Part shown: in pieces, positions 1 through 8,621 of the stretch
Layout: the number at the start of each line of letters is the position of its first letter
How positions within the stretch are numbered: the stretch's first letter is position 1
From: JAVJST01 sp965229715
GTDB taxonomy: Bacteria > Pseudomonadota > Alphaproteobacteria > Rhodospirillales > Casp-alpha2
Length of the DNA: 64,000 nucleotides
Direction: 5' to 3'
Assembly: GCA_965229715.1 (NCBI GenBank)
Contig: CBDDJL010000002.1
Location: 62,001 to 126,000 of the forward strand
Notes under the pieces: generated by a model
Databases searched by the model: none
Seen by the model: the letters and a program-made list of their open reading frames with translations, nothing else
What the model was told of the DNA's origin: nothing
Position numbers and translations under genes: made by a program

Positions 1-584
1 CCGAGCGCACGCCCGAACATCTCAGGGAAACGACCAGCCCGGTGCTCGGCATCCAGGCCTGGGTCGCACTACCCGAAGACCACCAGGAGGTGGAGCCGGC
101 GTTCGAACACTTCCCCGCCGATCGGTTCCCGGTGATCCAGCGCGATGGAGTTCGGCTTGCTCTCATTGCCGGAGAGGCATGGGGGGAGAAATCGCCAGTC
201 ACGGTGTTTCATCCGACGTTCTACGCCGAGGCGGTCATCGAGTCCGGCGCCACGGTTGACGTGCCCGACGATATCGAGGAGCGGGCTCTCTATCTGATCG
301 AAGGAAACATCGAGATCGCTGGCGCCATTTTCGATGCCGGCCGGCTGATCGTCCTCAAGCCGGGTCGCGAGGTCACGGTGCAAGCGGTTGCCAAGACGCG
401 TCTGATGATGCTCGGCGGCGCACCGCTCGACGGACCGGCCGGCCATCCCCGGCACATGTATTGGAACTTCGTCTCGACTTCGAAAGAACGCATCGATCGG
501 GCCAAGAAGGATTGGCGCGCCGGCCGCTTCGGCACCGTCGTCGGCGACGAGGATGAATTCATTCCCCTGCCGGAGGATCAGTGA
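1..584 (+). CDS. Pirin family protein, 5'-truncated by window edge
   Basis: The reading frame is open from base 3 to the TGA at 582-584, and codons before the first possible GTG (42) already encode pirin-like sequence, so the gene begins outside the window. What remains is the end of the N-terminal cupin (WVALPEDHQEVEPAFEH) and the Pirin_C cupin (about FHPTFYAEAVIESG through HPRHMYWNFVSTSKERI). Pirins are cupin proteins, some with quercetinase activity and others acting as redox or iron-dependent regulators; the metal-binding N-terminal half is missing here, so activity cannot be judged. The stop overlaps the GTG start of the next SDR gene by three bases, so the two are probably cotranscribed with the agmatinase-family gene. 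Confidence 0.85.
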   Translation, partial: ERTPEHLRETTSPVLGIQAWVALPEDHQEVEPAFEHFPADRFPVIQRDGVRLALIAGEAWGEKSPVTVFHPTFYAEAVIESGATVDVPDDIEERALYLIEGNIEIAGAIFDAGRLIVLKPGREVTVQAVAKTRLMMLGGAPLDGPAGHPRHMYWNFVSTSKERIDRAKKDWRAGRFGTVVGDEDEFIPLPEDQ

Positions 585-1375
585 GCGTAAGCGACCGACC
601 GGTCGCCATCGTGTCCGGCGCGTCCGGTGGCATCGGCGGCGCCTGCGCGCGGTCGCTCGCGGCTGCCGGTCTGGACGTGGCGATCAACTATCGCTCGAAC
701 GAGGCCGGTGCAACTGAAACCTTACACGCATGCGAAGCCCTCGGGGCCGATGCGGTCGCCGTTAAGGGCGATGTCGGACACGATGACGATTGCCGCGCCC
801 TTGCCGGCTCTGCCTTTAACCGCTGGGGGCGTATCGACGTGCTGGTCAACAACGCCGGCACTACCCGATTCGCCGAACCCGGCGACATGGACGCGCTCTC
901 GGCCGACGATTTCGCCGCCGTGTTTGCAACCAACGTGACCGGGGCGTGGCAACTGACCCGCGCCTGCCGCGAGGCACTCGAAGCATCGGGCACGGGTGCG
1001 GTGGTCAACGTATCGTCCTATTCGGCGATGTCGGGACTCGGTTCGTCGGCCGCCTATACGGCATCGAAGGGCGCGCTGAACACCCTGACCCTCAGCCTCG
1101 CCCGTGCGCTCGCGCCTGCGGTTCGGGTCAACGCGGTGTGCCCCGGGTACGTCGATACCGACTGGTTGCGAGGCGCCAAGAAGGACGCCGAAATGGATGA
1201 TTTTCGCAGGCGGGCAGAGGCAATCTCACCGCTCGAACATCTGGTGTCGGCAGACGAGGTCGCCGAGGCGGTTCGCTGGTTTGCCCTTGATGCCAGGGCG
1301 ATTACCGGCCAGCTTTTGGTGATCGACAGCGGCACGCACCTGACCGTCGCCAACCCGGCGCACGCAGACATCTGA
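581..1375 (+). CDS. SDR family NAD(P)-dependent oxidoreductase
   Basis: A classical short-chain dehydrogenase of 264 aa. Visible motifs are the dinucleotide-binding SGASGGIGGACA near residues 12-23, the NNAG motif near residue 90, a catalytic Ser in VNVSSYSAMSG and the Y-x-x-x-K pair in AAYTASKGALN, and a C-terminal GQLLVIDSG typical of FabG-like SDRs. The substrate cannot be read from sequence. The GTG start overlaps the pirin stop and the gene ends 10 bp before the agmatinase-family gene, so all three probably form one operon. FabG of fatty acid synthesis is an alternative label but no fab genes are nearby. Confidence 0.85.
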   Translation: MSVSDRPVAIVSGASGGIGGACARSLAAAGLDVAINYRSNEAGATETLHACEALGADAVAVKGDVGHDDDCRALAGSAFNRWGRIDVLVNNAGTTRFAEPGDMDALSADDFAAVFATNVTGAWQLTRACREALEASGTGAVVNVSSYSAMSGLGSSAAYTASKGALNTLTLSLARALAPAVRVNAVCPGYVDTDWLRGAKKDAEMDDFRRRAEAISPLEHLVSADEVAEAVRWFALDARAITGQLLVIDSGTHLTVANPAHADI

Positions 1376-1385
1376 AGGAGGGCAT

Positions 1386-2345
1386 ATGGCCGGCAACAAC
1401 GAATTCGAACCGATCGACCCGTCGACCAATCCGCGGTTTGCCGATATCGCCACCTTCATGCGCACGCGGCGGCACGAGATCGCTGGCGACGTCGATATCG
1501 GACTGTGCGGCGTGCCGTTCGACCTCGGTCTCAATCACCGGACCGGCGCGCGGCACGGCCCCGCCGGCGTGCGCGAGGCAAGCCGCATCATCCGGCGCGT
1601 ACATCCGACCAGTGGCGTTCGCCCGTTCGAGATCTGCAACGTCGCAGATCTCGGCGATGCGCCCGTGAACCCCATGAGCAAGGACAAATCGATCGAACAG
1701 ATCGAGGGCTTTTTCGCCGAATTAACGACGAACGGCATCGCTCCGATCGCTTGCGGCGGCGACCACACGATCCCATTGCCGATCCTGCGCGCCCTGGCCA
1801 GGGACCGACCGGTCGGACTGCTGCACTTCGACGCGCATGCCGACATCCTTGACGAGATTTGCGGCGACAGGATCAACCACGCGACGTTCATGCGACGCGG
1901 CGTCGAAGAGGGCCTGATCGATCCCGAGCGCGTCGTCCAGGTCGGCCTTCGCGGCAGCCGCTTTACCGGCATCGAGGACATCCAGTACGGCTACGACGTC
2001 GGCTTTACGGTCATTACCATGGACGAGTACGAGGAAATGGGGCGCAGCCGCGTCATCGGCCAGATCGGCGAAGTGCTGGCCGGTGGCCCAGTCTACGTCT
2101 CGCTCGATATCGACGGCCTGGACCCGGCGTTCCTGCCCGGCACCGGGGTGCCGGAGATCGGCGGCATCACGCCCCGCGACGCTCAGGTCATCCTGCGTTC
2201 GCTGCAAGGCATGGAGATCGTCGGCGCTGACATCTCCGAGGTCTCGCCACTGCACGATCCTACCGGAATCACCTGCGTCACGGTTGCCAACCTGATGTTC
2301 GAGATGCTCTGCATCATCGCACACGGGATCGATTTACGGCGCTAA
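1386..2345 (+). CDS. speB: Agmatinase/ureohydrolase (arginase) family protein
   Basis: A 319-aa ureohydrolase with all binuclear manganese motifs: GGDH near residues 124-127, DAHAD near 149-153 and SLDIDGLDP near 239-247, with the length normal for agmatinases. The family hydrolyses a guanidino group to urea plus an amine; agmatine to putrescine is the default assignment, but guanidinobutyrase and guanidinopropionase share these motifs. An AAGGAGGGCAT sequence directly precedes the ATG. It is the third gene of a pirin-SDR-ureohydrolase operon, and an agmatine deiminase homologue lies about 1 kb downstream, so two agmatine routes may sit close together. The gene symbol is given for the family; the substrate is uncertain. 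Confidence 0.85.
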   Translation: MAGNNEFEPIDPSTNPRFADIATFMRTRRHEIAGDVDIGLCGVPFDLGLNHRTGARHGPAGVREASRIIRRVHPTSGVRPFEICNVADLGDAPVNPMSKDKSIEQIEGFFAELTTNGIAPIACGGDHTIPLPILRALARDRPVGLLHFDAHADILDEICGDRINHATFMRRGVEEGLIDPERVVQVGLRGSRFTGIEDIQYGYDVGFTVITMDEYEEMGRSRVIGQIGEVLAGGPVYVSLDIDGLDPAFLPGTGVPEIGGITPRDAQVILRSLQGMEIVGADISEVSPLHDPTGITCVTVANLMFEMLCIIAHGIDLRR

Positions 2346-2431
2346 ATCCCCTTTAACATGGGTCAATGCGGCCAAACGTCGCGTGTGCCATGCTCGTGAC
2401 ATCGTGTTCCACTGAGTTATAGGAGGAAACG

Positions 2432-2635
2432 ATGAATACGACGGACAAAAATTCCGGTCACACTTCGACAGTCGACATCGATAAATCCGATGCACCCGAT
2501 GCAACGACCGAAGATGCTGCAAACCCCACCGAAATCGTCCCGACGCCGAAATCACGGAAGCAGCACCTGATCATGTTCGTGCTGGCCATAGCCGGTCTTG
2601 TCGCGTTTGCCGTGATCGCCCGAATGGCAACCTGA
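2432..2635 (+). CDS. Small tail-anchored membrane protein, uncharacterised
   Basis: A 67-aa protein with a perfect AGGAGG five bases before the ATG. The first 40 residues are hydrophilic and rich in Asp, Thr and Pro; residues about 46-63 (HLIMFVLAIAGLVAFAV) form one transmembrane helix followed by only a short tail. A basic stretch (KSRKQ) precedes the helix. No family is recognised. It stands alone between the agmatinase operon and an oxygenase gene, 86 bp from the former. Confidence 0.6.
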   Translation: MNTTDKNSGHTSTVDIDKSDAPDATTEDAANPTEIVPTPKSRKQHLIMFVLAIAGLVAFAVIARMAT

Positions 2636-2746
2636 TCCCCGTGATCGGCGCGCATTGCTCTTCGCTCTTTAGCGATCAGCGCGGCGGATTGAAAGAAAAA
2701 TGGTGTCCGAACGGTCGTTGAAGCCGGACGCTGTTCGCTTTATGTA

Positions 2747-3313
2747 GTGAACATCATGGACGTCCGCACGATTCCCAACTTCGTCACCGCCACCGAGCGC
2801 GAGCACTTCGAAAAGAAGGCGCACGAGTACCGCGAGGCCGGCCTGCTCGAAGCCAACAAGGCGGGAGGCAACCGATGGGCCAAGACGGTCAACGGCACCG
2901 ACATGTTCGACGATGTCATGAACAAGGTCGCCGACCGTATCATTGACGCCTTCGATCTTCAGGGCATGGAAATCGATCCCTATCTGGGCTACGTCATTTC
3001 GTTCATCGAGCCTGGCGGATTCATTCACCCGCACACCGACCGCTACGGTCTCTACAAGGACGGCAAGATTAAGCATCTCCGGTGCAACGTCATGGTCTGC
3101 AAGAACAGCGAGATGGCCAACCCGATTATTTCGCAGCGCCCGTTCCGCGTCGAGGAACGCGGCTTGTGGGCGTTCTTCCCCTCCGATCACATGCACGGCA
3201 CCAAGACCATGGCCAACGACAAGCCACGAATTGTCTACCAGTTCGGTTACGCCGTACCGGCGCGTTACCGGATCGCCGATGCCCCGCCGTGGCCGCGTAT
3301 CCTGGCCGGTTGA
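2747..3313 (+). CDS. Aspartyl/asparaginyl beta-hydroxylase-like 2OG-Fe(II) oxygenase
   Basis: A 188-aa protein with the iron triad of the cupin-fold 2-oxoglutarate oxygenases: H96-x-D98 in GGFIHPHTDRYG and a distal His in SDHMHGTKT near 150, followed by an Arg (KPRIVYQF) near 161 suited to bind 2-oxoglutarate. The arrangement resembles the short bacterial aspartyl/asparaginyl hydroxylase group. The substrate is unknown. The GTG at 2747 gives MNIMDV; the ATG at 2756 is an equally possible start and neither has a strong Shine-Dalgarno. It lies 72 bp upstream of the agmatine deiminase start and could be cotranscribed with it. Confidence 0.7.
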   Translation: MNIMDVRTIPNFVTATEREHFEKKAHEYREAGLLEANKAGGNRWAKTVNGTDMFDDVMNKVADRIIDAFDLQGMEIDPYLGYVISFIEPGGFIHPHTDRYGLYKDGKIKHLRCNVMVCKNSEMANPIISQRPFRVEERGLWAFFPSDHMHGTKTMANDKPRIVYQFGYAVPARYRIADAPPWPRILAG

Positions 3314-3384
3314 CCGGCAACGCACCGTTTCGCCCCTGTAGATTACCGTTTACACTGTCCGATCATGAACGGGGATATGCCCTC

Positions 3385-4464
3385 ATGCGCCGACGGACGT
3401 TTCTGATGACGGCAGCCGCAACAGTCGCGAGCGGTCGCCTTGCCGCAGCGACGATTGACGGCCGGACGTTTCATGCGCCGGCCGAGGAAGCGCCGCACGC
3501 CCGCACATGGATGTGCTGGCCATCCCGATCGCGTATTTACGGCGGGCGCCGACAGCTCGAAACCGTCCAGGAACACCTTGCAAGCCTGGTCCGCGCCATC
3601 GCCAAATACGAGCCCGTCACCATGGCGGCCACGGCGGCGCATCACGCGTTGATCCGCGAGCTCTGCGGTCCGGTGATTGATCTGGTCGATATCGAAACGG
3701 ATGACATGTGGGCGCGCGACAGCGGGCCGGTCTTCCTGACCGACGGTGCGGATGGCGTTGCATGCCTGGATTTCGCATTCAACGGTTGGGGCAACAAACA
3801 GGTTCACGAAAACGACCGTCATGTCGCAGCCGCAATCGCCGCGGAACGGGGGTGCCCGCACATACCGGCCGGCATCGTCGGCGAGGGCGGCGGTCTCGAG
3901 TACGACGGCGAAGGCACGCTGTTGCTGACGGACAGTTGTTGGGTCAACGACAATCGTAATCCGGACATGACGAGATCCGAGATCGAGAACGCGCTAAAGG
4001 CCGGGCTCGGCGTCGAAAAAGTCATCTGGCTGCCCGGGGTACGTGGCCGCGACATCACGGATGGGCACATCGACGGATCCATTCGCATCGTTCGCCCGGG
4101 TTTGCTGATGACCGGCGGATATCCCGGCGATACATCAATATGGGGTCAGGTGCTGGAGGAATCGAAGGCGATCCTGAAACGAGAAACCGACGCCCGCGGC
4201 CGATCATTCGAGATGGTCGACATTCCGAGCGCCGTCAATGTTCGCTCCCGCGATCCCTATATTTTTACTGGCTACGCCAACTACTACGTCGGCAACGGTG
4301 CAATCTATACGCCGCGCTTCGGCGATCGCACGGCCGACGGGATCGCAAACGACCGGCTCGGCAAGCTTTATCCCGACCGCGAAATCGTGGCGCTCGATGT
4401 CGATCGTATCTATGAGAGTGGCGGCGGCATCCACTGCGTGACGCAGCAGGAGCCGGCCGTTTAG
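3385..4464 (+). CDS. aguA: Agmatine deiminase family protein with Tat-like signal
   Basis: A peptidyl-arginine-deiminase-fold (guanidino-group modifying) enzyme of 359 aa. Motifs: DDMWARDSGPVF near residues 106-117, EGGGLEYDGEGTLLLTD, DGHIDG and a C-terminal GGGIHCVTQQEP holding the catalytic Cys near 351. Agmatine deiminase converts agmatine to N-carbamoylputrescine plus ammonia. The frame is open further upstream, but the ATG at 3385 starts MRRRTFLMTAAATVASG, which looks like a Tat signal (RRRTFL plus hydrophobic stretch), so the enzyme may be periplasmic; most agmatine deiminases are cytoplasmic. The gene ends in a perfect inverted repeat shared with the convergent pilin gene. Confidence 0.8.
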   Translation: MRRRTFLMTAAATVASGRLAAATIDGRTFHAPAEEAPHARTWMCWPSRSRIYGGRRQLETVQEHLASLVRAIAKYEPVTMAATAAHHALIRELCGPVIDLVDIETDDMWARDSGPVFLTDGADGVACLDFAFNGWGNKQVHENDRHVAAAIAAERGCPHIPAGIVGEGGGLEYDGEGTLLLTDSCWVNDNRNPDMTRSEIENALKAGLGVEKVIWLPGVRGRDITDGHIDGSIRIVRPGLLMTGGYPGDTSIWGQVLEESKAILKRETDARGRSFEMVDIPSAVNVRSRDPYIFTGYANYYVGNGAIYTPRFGDRTADGIANDRLGKLYPDREIVALDVDRIYESGGGIHCVTQQEPAV

Positions 4465-4471
4465 CCGGCTC
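4450..4471. terminator. Inverted repeat between convergent genes, probable terminator
   Basis: GAGCCGGC (4450-4457) and GCCGGCTC (4464-4471) form a perfect 8-bp stem with a 6-nt loop. It overlaps the stop codons of the agmatine deiminase gene (plus) and the Flp pilin gene (minus). Neither side has a clear U run, so intrinsic termination is probable rather than certain. Confidence 0.45.
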
Positions 4472-4688
4472 AGTTACTGGCCGCGTCCATCTGATTGGCA
4501 ACCAGATTGAAACTCTCGGAAACATCGTCCCCGACCAATGTTACGGATGCGATGATGACGAGGAACAGGCAGGCGACGATCAGGCCGTATTCAATGGCTG
4601 TTGCGGCACGTTTGTCGTCGATGAACCATCGCGCGTACGCCCGCAGCGCCGAGCGTATCGGAACGTCCTTGTTTTTCCCGGTCGGCAC
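4470..4688 (-). CDS. Flp/Fap family type IVb pilin, orphan
   Basis: A 72-aa pilin-like protein. Residues RAATAIEYGLIVACLF carry the conserved Glu-Tyr of Flp pilins at the start of a single hydrophobic helix. The GTG at 4688 is chosen because AGGGAGGAAATC stands immediately before it; the frame is open to 4766 but that would give an atypically long N-terminus. Flp pilins are processed by a TadV/CpaA-type peptidase and assembled by the Tad machinery, none of which is in this window. It could be an unlinked minor pilin or a remnant of a pilus locus. Confidence 0.75.
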   Translation of the reverse strand: MPTGKNKDVPIRSALRAYARWFIDDKRAATAIEYGLIVACLFLVIIASVTLVGDDVSESFNLVANQMDAASN

Positions 4689-4884
4689 GATTTCCTCCCT
4701 ACCGCAACCCCGCGGAGAAACGGCATTGTAACTATACGGCGGTCGCTTGTCTGTGCGTTTGCACACAGAAATTTGAAGGCGGTTGCATCCCCCGGTTTCC
4801 CGCGCCGCCGCGTGATCCGGTGGTTGACGGTGCAGCGAGAATCCCGCAGAAACGCCTGCCCTGTATCGTTAGACGAGGGAAAAG

Positions 4885-5403
4885 ATGGCTGTTTGGCGGC
4901 AAAACGACGATTGGGTGTATGAGCTTTTCCCACTGACGACGCCGGCTTCGGATTTGGGTCAATTCGCCCCGTTTATCGAAATGTGGCAATCGAAACGTGC
5001 CGGCGACCGTTTGCCCGCCTGGGCCGATTTCGTTATCGACGATTTTGCCGGCTGGTGGGGGTGGGTCAGCGTCTTCGACATTGTTGGCCGCAACCCGTTC
5101 ACCATCAAGGTGCGCCTCGCCGGAACCGGGATTACCGCGCTGCTCGCCCACGAGACCACGGGGCGCGTTTATACGGCGTCGGAAATCGGCAAGCCGCCAA
5201 CCCTGGCGCACATACAACATGACGATCTCGACTACTTCGAGGCGTTGACGGAACAACCGCAGTTGGGCCGAACCATCGGCAAGATCGATCACGCACTCGT
5301 CGGCTGGTGCGATTTTTTCGAGATCGCCCTGCCGCTCGCCGACAACGGTGAAACCATCGACAAGATCATCCTGCCGAGCGCCTATCGCCAAATTTCCGGC
5401 TGA
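4885..5403 (+). CDS. PAS domain-containing protein (PAS_5-like)
   Basis: A 172-aa protein matching the single-domain alphaproteobacterial PAS_5 type: an N-terminal segment with MWQSKRAGDRLPAWADF, then FDIVGRNPFTIKVRLAGTGI and later ADNGETIDKIILPSAY. These stand-alone PAS proteins have no output domain and their role is unknown. It is divergent from the Flp pilin gene and its stop lies 10 bp from the 3' end of the convergent zincin gene. Confidence 0.65.
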   Translation: MAVWRQNDDWVYELFPLTTPASDLGQFAPFIEMWQSKRAGDRLPAWADFVIDDFAGWWGWVSVFDIVGRNPFTIKVRLAGTGITALLAHETTGRVYTASEIGKPPTLAHIQHDDLDYFEALTEQPQLGRTIGKIDHALVGWCDFFEIALPLADNGETIDKIILPSAYRQISG

Positions 5404-5412
5404 GTTCCCGTC

Positions 5413-5823
5413 TCAGCCCTCGACCTCGATTCGTTCCATGTCCTCGTCGGAGAAGCCGAAGTGGTGGCCAATTTCGTGGATCAGCACATGCCGTATCAGG
5501 TGCTCCAGATCTTCGCCGGTCTCGCACCAGTAATCGAGCAGCGGGCGGCGATAGAGAAAGACCTGATCTGCTTCAGGCGCAGGATCGCTGATGCTTTTCT
5601 GGTCGAGTGAAACGCCGCGATAAAGCCCCATCAGGTCGAACGGACTTTCGAGGCCCATTTCAGCCTCGGTCTCGGCGTTGGGAAACTCCTCGACCCTAAT
5701 CTCGATGGTGCCGAGATGAACGCGGAACGCGGCCGGAATGTCGGCCAACGCGCGTTCGGCAAGCACCGCCAAATCGTCGATGCTTGGCGCAACAAGGACA
5801 CAGCCTGGTCTATCCCCCGTCAT
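5413..5823 (-). CDS. Metallopeptidase family protein (minimal zincin)
   Basis: A 136-aa protein with the zinc-binding H-E-x-x-H in LIHEIGHHFGFSDEDME near residue 116, preceded by GLYRGVSLDQKS. This fits the small zincin-like family (DUF1025 type) of about 120-140 aa that is widespread in alphaproteobacteria and lacks any other domain. Physiological substrates are not known for the family. The ATG at 5823 is the only reasonable start. Confidence 0.8.
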   Translation of the reverse strand: MTGDRPGCVLVAPSIDDLAVLAERALADIPAAFRVHLGTIEIRVEEFPNAETEAEMGLESPFDLMGLYRGVSLDQKSISDPAPEADQVFLYRRPLLDYWCETGEDLEHLIRHVLIHEIGHHFGFSDEDMERIEVEG

Positions 5824-5980
5824 CGGAGCAGCATAGGGTCAGAACCCGTTCATTACATGCAATTCCGTTTGCCGGAGACGCGCCTGCCCGGCAACAACAT
5901 GCGCTGACGCGGAATCGATGGAATTAGTGAGTTCTGGCTCTAAACTGGAATGGTCGATCAGTGCCAACGAGGAGATCGCC

Positions 5981-6808
5981 ATGCCGAAAGATAATCGTCC
6001 GTCTTACACCCCAACACTGAGCGACGCCGAGCGCGCAACTTTCTGCGACAAGGGCTGGGTCGTGCCGGACTACCGGCTCCCGGCGGAGGTGCTGAACGAT
6101 ATGCGCTGCGCTTACGACAAGCTGCTCGTCGACAATGCGCATCTGGAATCAGATATCATGCTCGGCCCACATCAGATCAACGGCGGATCGCAAGGCGTCG
6201 TCGGTTCCGAAAAGTGGCTTGAGTACGCAACCCACCCGGCGCTGATGGATATCGCCGCTCAGCTCATCGGCGACGACATCATCCTCTGGGGGACGACCAT
6301 CTTCGGCAAACCGGCGAACAGCGGAAAGGAAACGCCGTGGCACCAGGACGGCGAGTATTATCCGATCCGGCCGCTCGAGGTGTTGACCATCTGGATTCCG
6401 CTCGACGACGTGACGCCCGACAACGGGCCGATGCGGTTTATTCCCGGCTCCCACAAAAACCGTACCCTCTATTCGCACAACTGGATCGAAGGCGACGATC
6501 TGACCATCAATCTGGCGTGCGACCCGGAGCATTTCGACGAGTCGACCGCCGAGGATCTGATCCTCGAGGCCGGCCAAGCGTCGTTCCACGACGTTTACAT
6601 GATCCACGGATCGCGCGCGAACCGTACCGATCGGCGACGCGCAGCATTCATCGTCCGTTTGATGCCGGCAACGTCCTACTACGATCACGCGCTCGGCGCC
6701 GAAATCGGCAAGCAACATCCGGCGCAAGGCTATGGCGTGCGGCCACTCTATCTCGTGCGCGGTGTCGACCGTCACGGCGGCAACAATTTCGACATCGGCC
6801 ACGACTGA
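5981..6808 (+). CDS. Phytanoyl-CoA dioxygenase (PhyH) family protein
   Basis: A 275-aa PhyH-fold Fe(II)/2-oxoglutarate oxygenase. The iron ligands are H121-x-D123 in TPWHQDGEYYPI and the distal His near 209 in YMIHGSRANRT, with Arg residues just after it. GAGGAGATCGCC precedes the ATG at 5981, so this start is used rather than the longer frame from 5918. The next gene, a cobalamin-binding mutase-like protein, begins 7 bp after the stop, so the pair is almost certainly one transcript. The substrate is unknown; the pairing suggests consecutive steps on one substrate. Confidence 0.85.
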   Translation: MPKDNRPSYTPTLSDAERATFCDKGWVVPDYRLPAEVLNDMRCAYDKLLVDNAHLESDIMLGPHQINGGSQGVVGSEKWLEYATHPALMDIAAQLIGDDIILWGTTIFGKPANSGKETPWHQDGEYYPIRPLEVLTIWIPLDDVTPDNGPMRFIPGSHKNRTLYSHNWIEGDDLTINLACDPEHFDESTAEDLILEAGQASFHDVYMIHGSRANRTDRRRAAFIVRLMPATSYYDHALGAEIGKQHPAQGYGVRPLYLVRGVDRHGGNNFDIGHD

Positions 6809-6815
6809 AGTCGAT

Positions 6816-8621
6816 ATGAGCGTTCAACTGCACCGCCGCGATATTCTGCCCGAGGCCGAACTACCGGATGCGGACGTGATCATGCAACGCGGCCGGGAGT
6901 GCGCCGCGGACGTTCCGGTTGGCGATTGCGCCTTCCTGACCACAAACAACGTTTCCTGCGAAGCCGAGTACAAGCGTCAGCGTATGGATGCTTTCGACGT
7001 CATGATCCATAGCCAGATCGGCTATCGCGACCCGGCAAAAACGAAACAGGCGTGGCGTGAAATCTGGGAGCGCGCCGGCGAACGCGGTGCGCGCATCGAC
7101 CGCTATGGTATCTGCCTCGACTGGTCGATGGGGTTTCCCCCGGATGTCCGACGCGCCGCGCAACGCGGCACCGGGTTAATTCTCGCGGGTGAAGAGGCGT
7201 TTGCCGAACTGACGGCCGAAGCGCCGGTTGCGCCCCACTTCGGCGATTTCGTGATCGGCATGCCAGCAGCCGTCGAAAATACGTCGGCAGCCCTGAAGGC
7301 GGGATCGACGGCAATCGGTAATCTTGGCCAGTACTTCACTTTTCGCCTACCCGGACACGACGACGATATCGGCGATACGGCGGTAACGCTGGAGGCCTTG
7401 TCGCTCTGTGCCGCACAACCGGTCGAGATTCTGATTCATTCCAATCTCGACGACGGTTTTGCAGCGCTATTTACCGACCTTGCCTGCAGTCTCGGTGCCG
7501 TGCTGCTCGAACGACACATCGTCGACCGCCTGATCGGCGGTCACGTCAGTCATTGTTATGGCCACAGCTTCTCCGAAATGCCCAAGCGCCTCGCCTTTCA
7601 GCTTGCGCTCGCGCAGATCGCGAACACCCCCGGCACCATGGTCTACGGCAACACGGTGTCCTATGCGGGCGACGGACCCGAGAACTACGCCGCACTTGCG
7701 ACGTATCTCGCCGTCGACATCGCGGCGCAAGCGGCGCGGCCCAGCGGACATGCGATCAATCCGGTGCCGATCACCGAGGCGAGCCGAATTCCCGATATCG
7801 ACGAAGCGGCCGACGCCGCCGCCTTCGCCGGTCGGCTGATCGAACGCGCCGGCGATAGCGCCGGCCTGATCGATGTGGCCAGCGCCGACGCCGAAGCGGC
7901 GCGGCTGGTGTTCGGCGCCAATCTGTTTCTCGACAATCTGCTGAGCGGTTTCGAGACCGCCGGCATCGATACGACGAACCCGTTCGAGATGCTGTTGGCC
8001 CTCCGTCGGATTGGACCCGAACGCCTGGAAGAACTGTTCGGTCCGGGCACGCCGGACCCGGCGCTGCGACGCGGCCGCAACCCCGTTTTACAGGCCTCGA
8101 CGATCTCGGCTCTGGAAGCCGCTGCGGGAAAGATCGTCGATCGCATCGCCTTAGCCGACCGCAACGCAATTCGGACCGCCGGCCTGGCGCTCTGCGTCTG
8201 CACCACGGACGTGCACGAATACGGCAAGATTTTATTGCAGGACGTTCTGGCCCGACTCGGGGTCACCGTTGTCGATGGCGGTGTTCATGCCGAACCGGAT
8301 GACATCGTGGCGTTAGCCCGAAGCGAAAGGTGTGCGGCTATCGCCATCAGCACGTACAACGGCGTGGCACTCGACTATCTGCAGGCGATCAAACAGGCGG
8401 CTGCCGACGGTGACCGCAACGTACCGATCATCATGGGTGGGCGGACAAATCAAATCCCGTCCGGCTCGAACACAAGTTTGCCGACGGACGTCACGTCGGA
8501 GTTGCGGACTGCCGGCGCCATCGTGTGTCCGACGATGGACGATCTCGCGCCCGTCTTGCTTGGCCTCGCTGCCCCGCAAACGGACAGCGAATGTCAGGCT
8601 TCCTTGGCGACCTCGCGCTGA
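6816..8621 (+). CDS. Glutamate-mutase-like protein with C-terminal B12-binding domain
   Basis: A 601-aa two-part protein. The C-terminal quarter has the base-off/His-on cobalamin signature: D465-V-H467-E-Y-G470, then AISTYNG near 511 (the Ser position) and IIMGG near 538-542. The N-terminal about 430 residues look like a TIM-barrel mutase; PVPITEASRIPDIDEA recalls a T-x-E-A-x-x-I-P stretch in the glutamate mutase epsilon subunit. Glutamate mutase normally has these two parts as separate subunits. The ATG at 6816 starts MSVQLHRRD, 7 bp after the PhyH stop. The reaction is not assignable; a carbon-skeleton mutase is the best guess. The 3' end overlaps the convergent small gene by 28 bp. Confidence 0.65.
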   Translation: MSVQLHRRDILPEAELPDADVIMQRGRECAADVPVGDCAFLTTNNVSCEAEYKRQRMDAFDVMIHSQIGYRDPAKTKQAWREIWERAGERGARIDRYGICLDWSMGFPPDVRRAAQRGTGLILAGEEAFAELTAEAPVAPHFGDFVIGMPAAVENTSAALKAGSTAIGNLGQYFTFRLPGHDDDIGDTAVTLEALSLCAAQPVEILIHSNLDDGFAALFTDLACSLGAVLLERHIVDRLIGGHVSHCYGHSFSEMPKRLAFQLALAQIANTPGTMVYGNTVSYAGDGPENYAALATYLAVDIAAQAARPSGHAINPVPITEASRIPDIDEAADAAAFAGRLIERAGDSAGLIDVASADAEAARLVFGANLFLDNLLSGFETAGIDTTNPFEMLLALRRIGPERLEELFGPGTPDPALRRGRNPVLQASTISALEAAAGKIVDRIALADRNAIRTAGLALCVCTTDVHEYGKILLQDVLARLGVTVVDGGVHAEPDDIVALARSERCAAIAISTYNGVALDYLQAIKQAAADGDRNVPIIMGGRTNQIPSGSNTSLPTDVTSELRTAGAIVCPTMDDLAPVLLGLAAPQTDSECQASLATSR

